A stretch of DNA of 20,599 nucleotides from a virus, in the IMG/VR virus record IMGVR_UViG_3300035698_000247, positions 1-20,599 of that record; one strand, given 5' to 3'. Positions 1-6,723 of this stretch are shown here, one piece after another (within the stretch, counting starts at the first letter, position 1; each line of letters opens with the position of its first letter). The notes under the pieces were generated by a model. It was not told the origin of the DNA and ran no database searches. It saw only the letters and a program-made list of their open reading frames with translations. The position numbers and the translations under genes are program-made.

Positions 1-1
1 A

Positions 2-1546
2 CATATTGACGGCGACGCCCTTAGTAATTGCCTGGCGATAGTAGAACAGGCCCACGAAATGTATACCGCCGAATTAGTGGCGCTTACCGACGGTACCGTT
101 AAAGGCGCCGGCGAGATAGCGAAGATAGCGGGCTGGCTAGGCGCTAACGGCGTCCACATGGCGAGCCTAGATTCCGAACACGTATCACAAGCCCTAAAGC
201 GCGACGATTTACCGCCGAACGCTAAACGGGTTTTACAGATACGTTCCTCCCTGGGCGCGGCTAGTGTTAAAAAATTATTCGCTATCGACCGCCGACGTTC
301 TAAAGACGGCAGACTCCGGGACCTTTTCGCGTTCTGTGGTGCGGACCGTACGGGCCGTTTCGCTGGCCGTGGGCCCCAGCCCCAAAATTTACCGAATAGC
401 GGCCCTATGGTTAGACGCTGCGACCCGGTTAGCGGCTGCGGTAAACATTTCGGCCCCCATTTAGATAACTGTCCATGGTGCCAAGCTTCGGCCGCTTTCA
501 GTGAGTCCGCCGAGTGGTGTATCGAAGCCGTAGAAGATACGCTCCTGGTAATTGCCTCGCGTAACCTCCAATGGGTAGAACATTACTTCGGCGACGCTGT
601 AGCGGCTGTTTCTGGCTGCCTCCGTGGATTATTTAGCGCGGCCCCTGGCTGCGACTTCCTCTGTTCGGATTATTCCGCTATCGAAGCCGTGGTCTTAGCA
701 ATGCTAGCCGGCGAACAATGGCGTATAGACGTATTCCGGACCCATGGCAAAATATACGAAATGTCGGCCGCTAAAATATCCGGTATTCCTTTCGAGGAAA
801 TGATGGCTAACGCCGGGTATACAGACTTAAACGCCCCGAAGTGGTGGGAAGTAAAACAGACCGGAGACCACCACCCGTTAAGGAAAAAAATAGGAAAGGT
901 CGCCGAATTGGCTTCGGGTTACCAGGGCGGGTACGGCGCCTGGTTAGCATTCGGAGCGGATAAGCACCTCGGCGAAGCGGAGATTAAAGACTCTATAAAA
1001 GCCTGGCGCCAGGCGTCGCCCGCTATTGTAAAATTTTGGTACGGCCTGGAAGACGCGGCGGTCGCTGCAGTACAAAACCCAGGCCATTGCTACGAATACC
1101 ACGGTATTACGTACGGAGTTAAGGACGACGTCCTCTACTGTCAATTACTTAGCGGTCGTAAGTTATCCTATCACCAGCCGAGATTACACCCGGACGTGAC
1201 GCCCTGGGGTAAACAGGTTTTAAAACTTACGTATATGGGCTGGAACTCCGACTATAAAAAGGGCCCTATGGGCTGGATGCGATTAGATACGTACGGCGGT
1301 AAGCTTTGCGAGAACACCGTCCAGGCCACCGCGCGCGATATCCTTACGTATGCCTTAAAGAACGTAGAACGCGCCGGGTATGCCGTGGCCCTGCACGTAC
1401 ACGACGAAATAGTTAGCGAAGTCCTGGAAGGTACCGGGTCCGTAGAAGAATTCGAGCGTATTATGGCAACTATGCCCCCCTGGGCCACCGGTTGGCCTAT
1501 CCGCGCCGCCGGTGGTTGGCGTGGCAAACGATACAGAAAGGATTAA
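2..1546 (+). CDS. Family A (phage-type) DNA polymerase, C-terminal part, 5' truncated
   Basis: Template-directed DNA synthesis for phage replication. The frame is open from the window edge, so the gene starts to the left; the ATG at 59 is internal, with 19 in-frame residues before it. Numbering from that ATG, the polymerase motifs are clear: motif A DYSAIEA (D204, E209), motif B K280-VAELASGYQGGYGAW, and motif C HVHDE (H448, D449, E450), the second catalytic aspartate. Between the N-terminal part and motif A is a Cys4 insertion, C121-x5-C-x10-C-x2-C141, which looks like a zinc ribbon. No 3'-5' exonuclease domain is visible, but it could lie upstream. The arginine usual two residues after the motif A glutamate is valine here (EAVV); I believe this occurs in related phage polymerases. 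Stop is TAA at 1544-1546. Family assignment is firm; the exact subfamily is not. Confidence 0.93.
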   Translation, partial: HIDGDALSNCLAIVEQAHEMYTAELVALTDGTVKGAGEIAKIAGWLGANGVHMASLDSEHVSQALKRDDLPPNAKRVLQIRSSLGAASVKKLFAIDRRRSKDGRLRDLFAFCGADRTGRFAGRGPQPQNLPNSGPMVRRCDPVSGCGKHFGPHLDNCPWCQASAAFSESAEWCIEAVEDTLLVIASRNLQWVEHYFGDAVAAVSGCLRGLFSAAPGCDFLCSDYSAIEAVVLAMLAGEQWRIDVFRTHGKIYEMSAAKISGIPFEEMMANAGYTDLNAPKWWEVKQTGDHHPLRKKIGKVAELASGYQGGYGAWLAFGADKHLGEAEIKDSIKAWRQASPAIVKFWYGLEDAAVAAVQNPGHCYEYHGITYGVKDDVLYCQLLSGRKLSYHQPRLHPDVTPWGKQVLKLTYMGWNSDYKKGPMGWMRLDTYGGKLCENTVQATARDILTYALKNVERAGYAVALHVHDEIVSEVLEGTGSVEEFERIMATMPPWATGWPIRAAGGWRGKRYRKD

Positions 1547-1552
1547 TTACTT

Positions 1553-1782
1553 ATGCAATTATTACCAGGGGAAGTTAAGGCCGCTAACTGGGCTGGAATG
1601 GCGCGAAGATACTAGGCGACGAAAACCTCGCGTACGAACAGGTAAGAGTAGAAGCGGCCGGCGCCGATTGGGTCGTCGTTCGTTCCGAAGCGGGCAAGTC
1701 TAGGGCGGCCACATTCGCGCCATACGCTCCGCTAATAAGTCATGCAACAATACTTAAGGTACTTAAAGAATGCGAACTTTAG
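1553..1782 (+). pseudogene. Small gene needing a frame change: frameshifted or non-canonical start, function unknown
   Basis: An ATG at 1553 has a good ribosome site (AAAGGA at 1537-1542) but gives only 20 residues (MQLLPGEVKAANW...) before TAG at 1613-1615. The reading frame one base back is open from 1588 to TAG at 1780-1782. It encodes about 64 residues with phage-like composition, including LGDENLAYEQVRVEAAG, DWVVVRSEAGKSRA and ISHATILKVLKECEL. It has no ATG, GTG or TTG at its head; only CTG at 1588, seven bases after AAGG (1577-1580). It overlaps the start of the next gene (1770) by 13 bases, as real neighbours do here. Possible explanations are an inactivating indel, a sequencing error, programmed -1 slippage without an obvious heptamer, or a CTG start. 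I do not recognise the product. The 63-codon frame at 1512-1703 in the third phase is very basic and looks like a shadow. Confidence 0.55.
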
Positions 1783-2024
1783 ACGATATTACTACGGCGG
1801 TCCGTCGGGCCCAGCCCGTTACGACCGAGGAATTAACCCTCGCTATCTGTGCGTACGACGTTTTAATGTCGAAGCTTAAAGTAGAAAATAACCCCGTACA
1901 ATTACAAGAATATTTCGTCGCTGGTGATAACGACCCGGCGGCTTATATAGGCCCAGCAAACGACCCCAGGAACGCGGAGTCGGTACACTGGCATAAAACC
2001 ATGATAGGAGTAGAACCCGAATGA
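1770..2024 (+). CDS. Small phage protein, 84 aa, function unknown
   Basis: Starts MRTLDDITTAVRRAQPVTTEELTLAICAYDVLM, a helical N-terminal half (residues 1-36) of a kind I associate with small uncharacterised proteins in phage replication regions. The C-terminal half is polar and contains Asn-Asp-Pro and Gly-Pro turns, with no enzyme motif, membrane segment or signal peptide. AAGG lies ten bases before the ATG. The start overlaps the preceding frame-shifted gene by 13 bases, and the stop overlaps the next ATG as ATGA (2021-2024), so it is probably translationally coupled to the MazG-like gene. No function is proposed. Confidence 0.75.
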   Translation: MRTLDDITTAVRRAQPVTTEELTLAICAYDVLMSKLKVENNPVQLQEYFVAGDNDPAAYIGPANDPRNAESVHWHKTMIGVEPE

Positions 2025-2563
2025 TTAATTACGACCAACAAGCCGAAGAAATTTACCAGCAAAATAAGGAGGTAGGCTGGTGGGATAACCCCGACCGCTG
2101 TATCTACCAGACGCTACAACTTGTTTCTACTGAGATAGCCGAGGCTACCGAAGGTGAGCGTAAAAACCTAATGGACGACCACCTCCCTGGCCGTAAAATG
2201 GGGGAAGTTGAACTCGCCGACGCGCTTACCCGGATACTGGACGTAGGCGGTCGTTATAACTGGAAAATCGTACCCGTGGATTTACCCGGCCAATTCAGCG
2301 ACCCGGACCTATCTATCGGCGGTAAGCATTTATTTATTAACGCCTGCCTTATAGGCCTTGTTAATGCCCTACCGCACGACCTGGAAGCACCGGACCGCGC
2401 CACCATGTACCATTATTCTATCCTGGTGCTGGCAATCGTTACGACGGCCGAAACCCACGGGTACGATATCGAGGGCGCTTTGGTTGAAAAACTGCAGTAC
2501 AACAAAAACCGAGCCGACCACAAGCGCGCTAATCGTGCTAAAGAAGGCGGTAAGGCTTTTTAA
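2021..2563 (+). CDS. MazG-like nucleotide pyrophosphohydrolase
   Basis: Probable all-alpha NTP pyrophosphohydrolase (MazG/dUTPase-2 superfamily), which would hydrolyse (d)NTPs to monophosphate and pyrophosphate in the cytoplasm. The metal-binding signature is present: E38-I-A-E41 with a following E45 in helix 1 (STEIAEATEGERKN), then E64-L-A-D67 in helix 2 (GEVELADALTRILD), giving the ExxE...ExxD pattern. Length is 180 residues, longer than minimal MazG domains because of an inserted segment around residues 80-125 before the C-terminal helices. Start is the ATG of the ATGA junction with the previous gene; AGGAG lies ten bases upstream. Phages often carry such enzymes beside replication genes, which fits the DNA polymerase nearby. 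Substrate (dUTP, dCTP, ppGpp or other) cannot be read from the sequence. Confidence 0.8.
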   Translation: MINYDQQAEEIYQQNKEVGWWDNPDRCIYQTLQLVSTEIAEATEGERKNLMDDHLPGRKMGEVELADALTRILDVGGRYNWKIVPVDLPGQFSDPDLSIGGKHLFINACLIGLVNALPHDLEAPDRATMYHYSILVLAIVTTAETHGYDIEGALVEKLQYNKNRADHKRANRAKEGGKAF

Positions 2564-2566
2564 TTT

Positions 2567-2572
2567 TATAAT
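2567..2572 (+). promoter_or_regulatory. Isolated TATAAT box between MazG-like gene and next gene
   Basis: A perfect sigma-70 -10 hexamer lies in the AT-rich 26-base gap, 18 bases before the ATG at 2590. There is no recognisable -35 at 17 bases upstream (2544-2549 reads AAGGCG) and no extended TG. It may be a weak promoter for the two small downstream genes or just AT-rich spacer. Confidence 0.2.
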
Positions 2573-2589
2573 ATAAGTGAGTTAAAACT

Positions 2590-2766
2590 ATGGATTTATA
2601 CCAGCAAGCGCCATACCAGGATATGACGCCAGCGGAGTTCGACGAATGGAAGGAAAAACACCCTACACCGTTGGTCGACTGGACGGATTTATCGGACTTT
2701 GAAAAAACCGACAACACTACCGGAATGCAGCCGTTAGCCTGTGCCGGCAATAGCTGCGAGATTTAA
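2590..2766 (+). CDS. Small acidic protein, 58 aa, unknown
   Basis: Encodes MDLYQQAPYQDMTPAEFDEW at the N-terminus, then a stretch rich in Trp, Asp and Glu, ending ACAGNSCEI with two cysteines five residues apart. Composition (EFDEWKE, LVDWTDLSDFEK) and codon choice match neighbouring genes, and it fills the space between the MazG-like gene and the next small gene with only a two-base gap to the latter. The ribosome site is weak (GTGAG about ten bases upstream). A short acidic phage protein of this sort could bind a host protein, but that is a guess; I do not recognise it. Confidence 0.65.
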   Translation: MDLYQQAPYQDMTPAEFDEWKEKHPTPLVDWTDLSDFEKTDNTTGMQPLACAGNSCEI

Positions 2767-2768
2767 TT

Positions 2769-2939
2769 ATGACTGATAGCGATTTAAACAGACTTATAAC
2801 CGCGGTAGAAACTGATAACGAGGAGCACTTCCACGGTAACGTCCGGGAAGGGATAGTCGACGCACTTGAGGAACTGCGCGACGCCAGGGAAACATTAGAG
2901 GAAATTAAGGACGCTATAGGCTGGGTAGTTCCAGGTTAG
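2769..2939 (+). CDS. Small helical protein, 56 aa, unknown; last gene of the plus-strand module
   Basis: Encodes MTDSDLNRLITAVETDNEEH, followed by a predicted amphipathic helix or coiled coil (ALEELRDARETLEEIKDAIG) and a GWVVPG tail. Starts two bases after the preceding stop, consistent with coupled translation; the ribosome site itself is poor (GAGA). The C-terminal heptad-like Leu/Ile spacing suggests oligomerisation. Its TAG (2937-2939) overlaps the TAA (2938-2936) of the minus-strand holin-like gene, so the two modules meet with no spacer. Function unknown. Confidence 0.65.
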   Translation: MTDSDLNRLITAVETDNEEHFHGNVREGIVDALEELRDARETLEEIKDAIGWVVPG

Positions 2940-3274
2940 GCGCCGTCGTCCTCTTTACGATTAGCCGGGAGACCGGCTGCTTTTCGTAGGTTCGCGGCTT
3001 CGATACGTTCCGCTTCTTTTTCTTTAAGTATTAAAATTTCTAAGTGGGTCTTCTCCCACTCTACCCGGCCTTTCCTAAAATGTGTATATATTAGAACGGA
3101 CGAAAGTATTATCCCGACCAGGGTAGCCAGCTTACCTATATCATTCGGTATCATTTCCAGGGCTGTTCCCAGGCCCGAGCCTATCGTCCCCATTACGGTA
3201 ACCCAGGCGACTTTTATGTCGCTTACTAAGTTGGTCGCGCTACCTACCGTTTTTACAATATCCCATAGTTTCAT
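2936..3274 (-). CDS. Holin-like membrane protein, 112 aa
   Basis: Probable lysis protein that would let the endolysin reach peptidoglycan. One clear transmembrane segment covers about residues 46-66 (KLATLVGIILSSVLIYTHF). A moderately hydrophobic glycine-rich stretch at about 23-43 might be a second, weaker membrane segment. The C-terminus is long, charged and helical (RKGRVEWEKTHLEILILKEK...), like many phage holins with a cytoplasmic tail. It directly follows the GH108 endolysin, with an ATGA overlap at 3274-3271. Call rests on topology and position, not on a recognised family signature. It could instead be a spanin-like or other membrane accessory, but no signal-anchor or lipobox is present. 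Confidence 0.65.
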   Translation of the reverse strand: MKLWDIVKTVGSATNLVSDIKVAWVTVMGTIGSGLGTALEMIPNDIGKLATLVGIILSSVLIYTHFRKGRVEWEKTHLEILILKEKEAERIEAANLRKAAGLPANRKEDDGA

Positions 3275-3801
3275 AGCGCCACCCTGTTTTTAAACCAGCC
3301 GTAGACGAAGCGTTCGTCCTTCTCGCGGCGTTCTGCCAGGTCGACATAGTAGGCGCCCTGTAAACAATTTAACACCCTGGTAAGTACCCCTTCGTTACGC
3401 CCATCCAGATATCCACGAAGGGCGGAAACCGTAGCCGGTCCGATAGCCCCGTCGACCACTAGGTCCGCGTATAGCTTCTCCTGGCTATTAAGAACATTTA
3501 ACGCCCGCTGCAGGAATTTACCAGCGCGACCGGCGCCCATATTTACCGACGTGTCGACTACTTCTTCCGCTACGTGTTCGGATAGTTTAACCAGGTCGTC
3601 GCCTTTTACAGCGTCCCAGTATTTAGCCGAATAGATATCGAAAGCGACACTACGCGGTAAGTCCCACATAGCGCCGTTATAGCCATTAGCGCGGGCCACT
3701 GCGACGGTAATACCGAAGTTAGTTTCCCCGCCGCTATCGCTAGGGTCGTTAACGTAACCGCCTTCGACCCTGATAATTTCGTTAATTATACGGTTTTTCA
3801 T
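3271..3801 (-). CDS. GH108-family endolysin (peptidoglycan hydrolase)
   Basis: Lytic muramidase-like enzyme degrading host peptidoglycan. The N-terminus carries the GH108 signature: VEGGYVNDPSDSGGETNFGIT with the catalytic glutamate in EGGY (E13 when counted from the chosen start). A C-terminal peptidoglycan-binding-like segment follows (VVDGAIGPATVSALRG, then the YYVDLAER region), typical of the secretion-activator type. 176 residues, normal for the family. The frame is open up to 3855, but the start at 3801 is preferred because its ATG forms an ATGA overlap with the stop of the preceding gene and the longer N-terminus is not part of the domain. No signal or SAR anchor is seen, so export should need a holin, and a holin-like gene follows directly. 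Confidence 0.9.
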   Translation of the reverse strand: MKNRIINEIIRVEGGYVNDPSDSGGETNFGITVAVARANGYNGAMWDLPRSVAFDIYSAKYWDAVKGDDLVKLSEHVAEEVVDTSVNMGAGRAGKFLQRALNVLNSQEKLYADLVVDGAIGPATVSALRGYLDGRNEGVLTRVLNCLQGAYYVDLAERREKDERFVYGWFKNRVAL

Positions 3802-4058
3802 ATGTCCGCCGAATCTGGGTAAACCTCTTTTAACTTGTCGTAAGCCTGTCCCCATAACGGGACCGCCACGTCGGCGTTAAACTCGATAAGTTCTTCGTGT
3901 ATGTACGAAGCCCCGCCGTCGAACGCCTCTTTACTTAAAAACCCACGGAAAAGAGCGCGGGACTTAACCCCGTGGTTACTAACTTCCACGTTATTAAGTC
4001 GGACATATAGTTCGCGTTCTTCACCGAATTTAGTTTTAATAGTTGCTTTAATAGCCAT
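3798..4058 (-). CDS. Small conserved-looking phage protein, 86 aa, between fibre and lysin
   Basis: Starts MAIKATIKTKFGEERELYVRL and looks like a small beta-rich domain (alternating Lys/Thr/Val, VSNHGVKSRALFRGFLSKEAF) followed by a helix (WGQAYDKLKEVY). No signal peptide, transmembrane helix or catalytic motif. AAGGAG lies nine bases before the ATG, the strongest ribosome site in this part of the operon. It sits between the tail fibre and the endolysin and overlaps the latter as ATGA. The position suggests a tail-fibre accessory or chaperone, or a lysis regulator, but neither is supported by a motif. Confidence 0.7.
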   Translation of the reverse strand: MAIKATIKTKFGEERELYVRLNNVEVSNHGVKSRALFRGFLSKEAFDGGASYIHEELIEFNADVAVPLWGQAYDKLKEVYPDSADI

Positions 4059-4075
4059 TTTATTAGCTCCTTAAT

Positions 4076-5893
4076 TTATGGCGTAACGACGCCGAAAGAT
4101 TTAAACACCGCAGTAGAGCCCGCGACGCCTGCAGTAGTACATACATACCCAATGAATCCCGAGGATACGGGAGCCTCTGAGTAACTTATATCTTTTACCT
4201 TGAAAGTCCCGGTGGTAGGCGCGAAGTTTTCGAAGACTACGTCCCTCGTACCTATTGTTTCTCTCTTAACGATAGCGGAGTTAACAATCTCGGCGTTATT
4301 ATTAGACCACTTAACCTTAGTTTGAAGGGTTGAACCCGACCCGCCGATATTACCATCTTGACCACGGAAGTTATTATCCTCGACGGTAATATCTTCCGGG
4401 CTATTATTAGTACGTAGCGACGTGGTGAAACCTGTACGCATTTTATTACCGCTAACCCGTGTACCTCTGTCGCCTAGGTCCAGCGCAATACCGAGCGTAG
4501 CGGTACCATACGTAACCAGTTCATTATCGGTTATAGAATGCCCGTCTTGCTGCACATTATCTACGGTGTTAAAACCATTAATACACGTTGTAGCGGAGTT
4601 AACCAAGCCTATGTAGTTCCCGCTGATAACTTGGTTAACGGATAGTGCACTCCAGGCTATACCCGCCTTAGCGCAATGGTCGAATATATTATTGTGGATA
4701 TAGTTGTGTGAAGACCCCACTAAGAATGCAGCGTGTCCAAAGTTATCTATAAGATTATTCGATATACACCAACCTTCGGCAGTGCCTAAAATCTTAATAC
4801 CCGCGTCGTCACTAACCGCCCCGTCCCCACCCATAGTGTTATACGAGACAAAGTTGTTAACGGAAAGCCCGTTCGATAGAATACCTAGCGCGCAACGATT
4901 CATAAAACAGCCTAGAATCTTTGTAGCCCAGGTCCATTCGACGGATACGGCGGTCTTAAAACCGTCTATAAACACGTTTCTAAATTCATTGTAGAACGGG
5001 CGGTTACCGGTGTCGCCTTTAAGGTATATTCCTACGTACGTGTTAGGTGTAACGGGGTGTAATACGTTACTAAATAGTGTTAAGTTTTCAATTAGCAAAC
5101 CGCCAACGCCTACCGCGCTAGTTTCAAAAGCGGAGTTACCGAGGCAAATAATTGTACCAGCTCTACTACTATCTCCACAAATATGCTGTCCTTGGTAGAT
5201 AGTTAACACGGAGCTGGTTAAAAACGCCCCGTTTCCGACGTCGCCCTTTGGTATGTACACCGCTAGCTTTTGCTTCACGAAGCTGTAGTCTAGCGCTGCT
5301 TGTAAAGCTGTCGTACTGTCTCCACTGCCGTTATTTCTAGCCCCGAATGTCGTAACGTCTAGCGCACCATGTATGACGATAGCTGCTACATAGTCCGTAC
5401 CGCCGCCGACGTAATGGTCTCCGAATCCGTCCGGTATAGCCCCATAATCGGCAATTGTTAATATCACATAGAAAGCGCCGCCCTTCGGTGTTTCCGAGGC
5501 TGCCGCCCACCCAGAATAGTACGCCTGGGTCTGTACGGTTGCTTGTGCTGCTGCCAGTTCCGCAAAGGAGACGGCCGCCGCCACCGTAGTACCGGCCACC
5601 ATGCTAACGACCGAGTCGAATACGGCCGCCGCTGCGATACTAGGGACTCTTTTAAGTGCTTCTAGGTACTGAGACGCCCCTACTTCGTCCGGCGCCCCCG
5701 TTGGTACAATCCCAGCGGTCACTAATAGCGACTGCTGGAACCCTTCGATATCCCTTAGTTCTGCCGCTACACGCGGCGTACCTGTTAGGTCTCCGGGGAC
5801 CGCGTCGTCTCGGGCGCTGCCATAGGGGTAAGCCGCGTTAGGGGCGTTAACCTGGCCGTTATAATCTACCAGTGTCGATGGGTTGTTAGCCAT
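4076..5893 (-). CDS. Tail fibre or tailspike with pectate-lyase-like beta-helix
   Basis: Probable receptor-binding protein at the tail tip. Residues 1-175 form an N-terminal region (VDYNGQVNAPNAAYPYGSARDD..., Ala-rich at 85-132) that should attach to the baseplate. From about 178 (VTTFGARNNGSGDSTTALQAA) it matches the start of pectate-lyase-3/GH-type right-handed beta-helices. Repeated Asn-rich rungs follow (NNLIDNF, HNYIHNNIFDHC, ISGNYIG, ITDNELV, VSGNKMR, VEDNNFRG) to about residue 530. It ends with a short cap, GYVCTTAGVAGSTAVFKSFG, like those closing other beta-helix surface proteins. 605 residues. Such proteins often depolymerise host capsule or O-antigen, but catalytic residues cannot be assigned by eye. 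It follows the gp48-like gene, where Mu-like phages place fibres. SD AGGAGA. Confidence 0.85.
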   Translation of the reverse strand: MANNPSTLVDYNGQVNAPNAAYPYGSARDDAVPGDLTGTPRVAAELRDIEGFQQSLLVTAGIVPTGAPDEVGASQYLEALKRVPSIAAAAVFDSVVSMVAGTTVAAAVSFAELAAAQATVQTQAYYSGWAAASETPKGGAFYVILTIADYGAIPDGFGDHYVGGGTDYVAAIVIHGALDVTTFGARNNGSGDSTTALQAALDYSFVKQKLAVYIPKGDVGNGAFLTSSVLTIYQGQHICGDSSRAGTIICLGNSAFETSAVGVGGLLIENLTLFSNVLHPVTPNTYVGIYLKGDTGNRPFYNEFRNVFIDGFKTAVSVEWTWATKILGCFMNRCALGILSNGLSVNNFVSYNTMGGDGAVSDDAGIKILGTAEGWCISNNLIDNFGHAAFLVGSSHNYIHNNIFDHCAKAGIAWSALSVNQVISGNYIGLVNSATTCINGFNTVDNVQQDGHSITDNELVTYGTATLGIALDLGDRGTRVSGNKMRTGFTTSLRTNNSPEDITVEDNNFRGQDGNIGGSGSTLQTKVKWSNNNAEIVNSAIVKRETIGTRDVVFENFAPTTGTFKVKDISYSEAPVSSGFIGYVCTTAGVAGSTAVFKSFGVVTP

Positions 5894-5904
5894 TTTACTA
5901 TCTC

Positions 5905-6723
5905 CTAAGAATATTTAACTAATATACCTAACCACTGTTGGGCCGGGCAAATTTTGAGACAAAGCGCCTCGAATTCATCTTTTCTAAGCGCCTCTACATT
6001 TGCCAAAGAGCCGAAAACAGCGCCACCTATATAGAGGAAATAGGGCCATTTAGCGGGGTCCGCCGGTATAATATAGTTCTTTTGTATTTTCTGTAATGAT
6101 GAATAATTACCACACGTAGCGGCTGGATTACCACACGTAGTGGCGGGATTACCACAGGTTACAGCGTATTTCGGTACGGTCTGTAATATCTTGTTAACTA
6201 GCGGATATCCTAGCGGCTGTAGTGTAGAGCCTGCCGTAGCGGCTGGATTACCACACGTAGTGGCGGGATTACCACAGGTTACTTGAAATTTCGTTATAAT
6301 CTGCGACGGTCTTAGCCATAATAACGGGTTACGCGGCGTTACGCATTGTTTCACGCCTGGCGCTGGTTGTGTTCCTTCGACCCACCACGAATGTAAGTAC
6401 ACGTCGAAGCCGTTAGCTTGTAGCGTATCCTGTATGTATCGGGGGCCCTGACCGCCTAATGTTTTCCATGTGGCGTCTAATCGGTCGCGCCGCTGTTGCT
6501 CTGTTAACGATGTATTTTTCGATAGTGCGAAATTATTTTCCCAGGCGTCTAACTCCCTGGTAGTTTGCGGGAATATGTCCAGCCAGATATCATCGAAGAA
6601 CGTCTTAACGTCCCCCCCAACGCCCGAAAGCCCTTCGAAAAACTGTCGGAGCTTTTTATCTACCGTAATACGCCATGCTCTAGCGTTGGGTAGTAGGTGC
6701 TTAAATATCCTTAAGAACATCAT
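5905..6723 (-). CDS. Baseplate/tail protein, Mu gp48-like (DUF2313/YmfQ type), with Cys-Gly-Asn repeats
   Basis: Probable baseplate wedge component linking the J protein to fibres. The N-terminal part (LLPNARAWRI..., LRQFFEGLSG, DIFPQTTRELDAWE, TEQQRRDRLDATWKTLGGQGPRYIQDTL) is the family hallmark, and the position after baseplate J agrees. Residues 149-163 and 189-203 are near-identical TCGNPATTCGNPAAT blocks exactly 40 residues apart, with Cys150, 157, 190, 197 and 204, built from a seven-residue unit. The C-terminus (DEFEALCLKICPAQQWLGILVKYS) is also typical of the family. 272 residues, somewhat longer than Mu gp48, apparently because of the duplicated segment. Start is the first ATG of ATGATG, overlapping the stop of the J gene as ATGA. 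Confidence 0.87.
   Translation of the reverse strand: MMFLRIFKHLLPNARAWRITVDKKLRQFFEGLSGVGGDVKTFFDDIWLDIFPQTTRELDAWENNFALSKNTSLTEQQRRDRLDATWKTLGGQGPRYIQDTLQANGFDVYLHSWWVEGTQPAPGVKQCVTPRNPLLWLRPSQIITKFQVTCGNPATTCGNPAATAGSTLQPLGYPLVNKILQTVPKYAVTCGNPATTCGNPAATCGNYSSLQKIQKNYIIPADPAKWPYFLYIGGAVFGSLANVEALRKDEFEALCLKICPAQQWLGILVKYS
6115..6282 (-). repeat. Two identical 48-bp direct repeats with 120-bp period inside the gp48-like gene
   Basis: 6115-6162 and 6235-6282 are identical base for base and are separated by exactly 120 bases (40 codons), so the frame is kept. Each copy contains two 21-bp units encoding CGNPA(T/A)T; a partial fifth unit lies just to the left (about 6103-6114, CGN). Identity at third codon positions suggests recent duplication or ongoing recombination between copies. 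Confidence 0.92.

Noticed and set aside
880-892. Run of seven A in the polymerase as a second slippery site
   Set aside because: In frame it reads AGG AAA AAA ATA, not a good X XXY YYZ site, and the zero frame continues through essential motifs B and C.
1512-1703. 63-codon plus-strand frame after the polymerase
   Set aside because: Overlaps the polymerase end by 35 bases, has an extremely Arg-rich tail and no ribosome site; a different frame in the same stretch has better composition.
3802-3855. Longer N-terminus for the endolysin
   Set aside because: The added 18 residues (MGTGLRQVKRGL...) are outside the GH108 domain and overlap the previous gene; the ATG at 3801 forms the ATGA junction used repeatedly in this operon.
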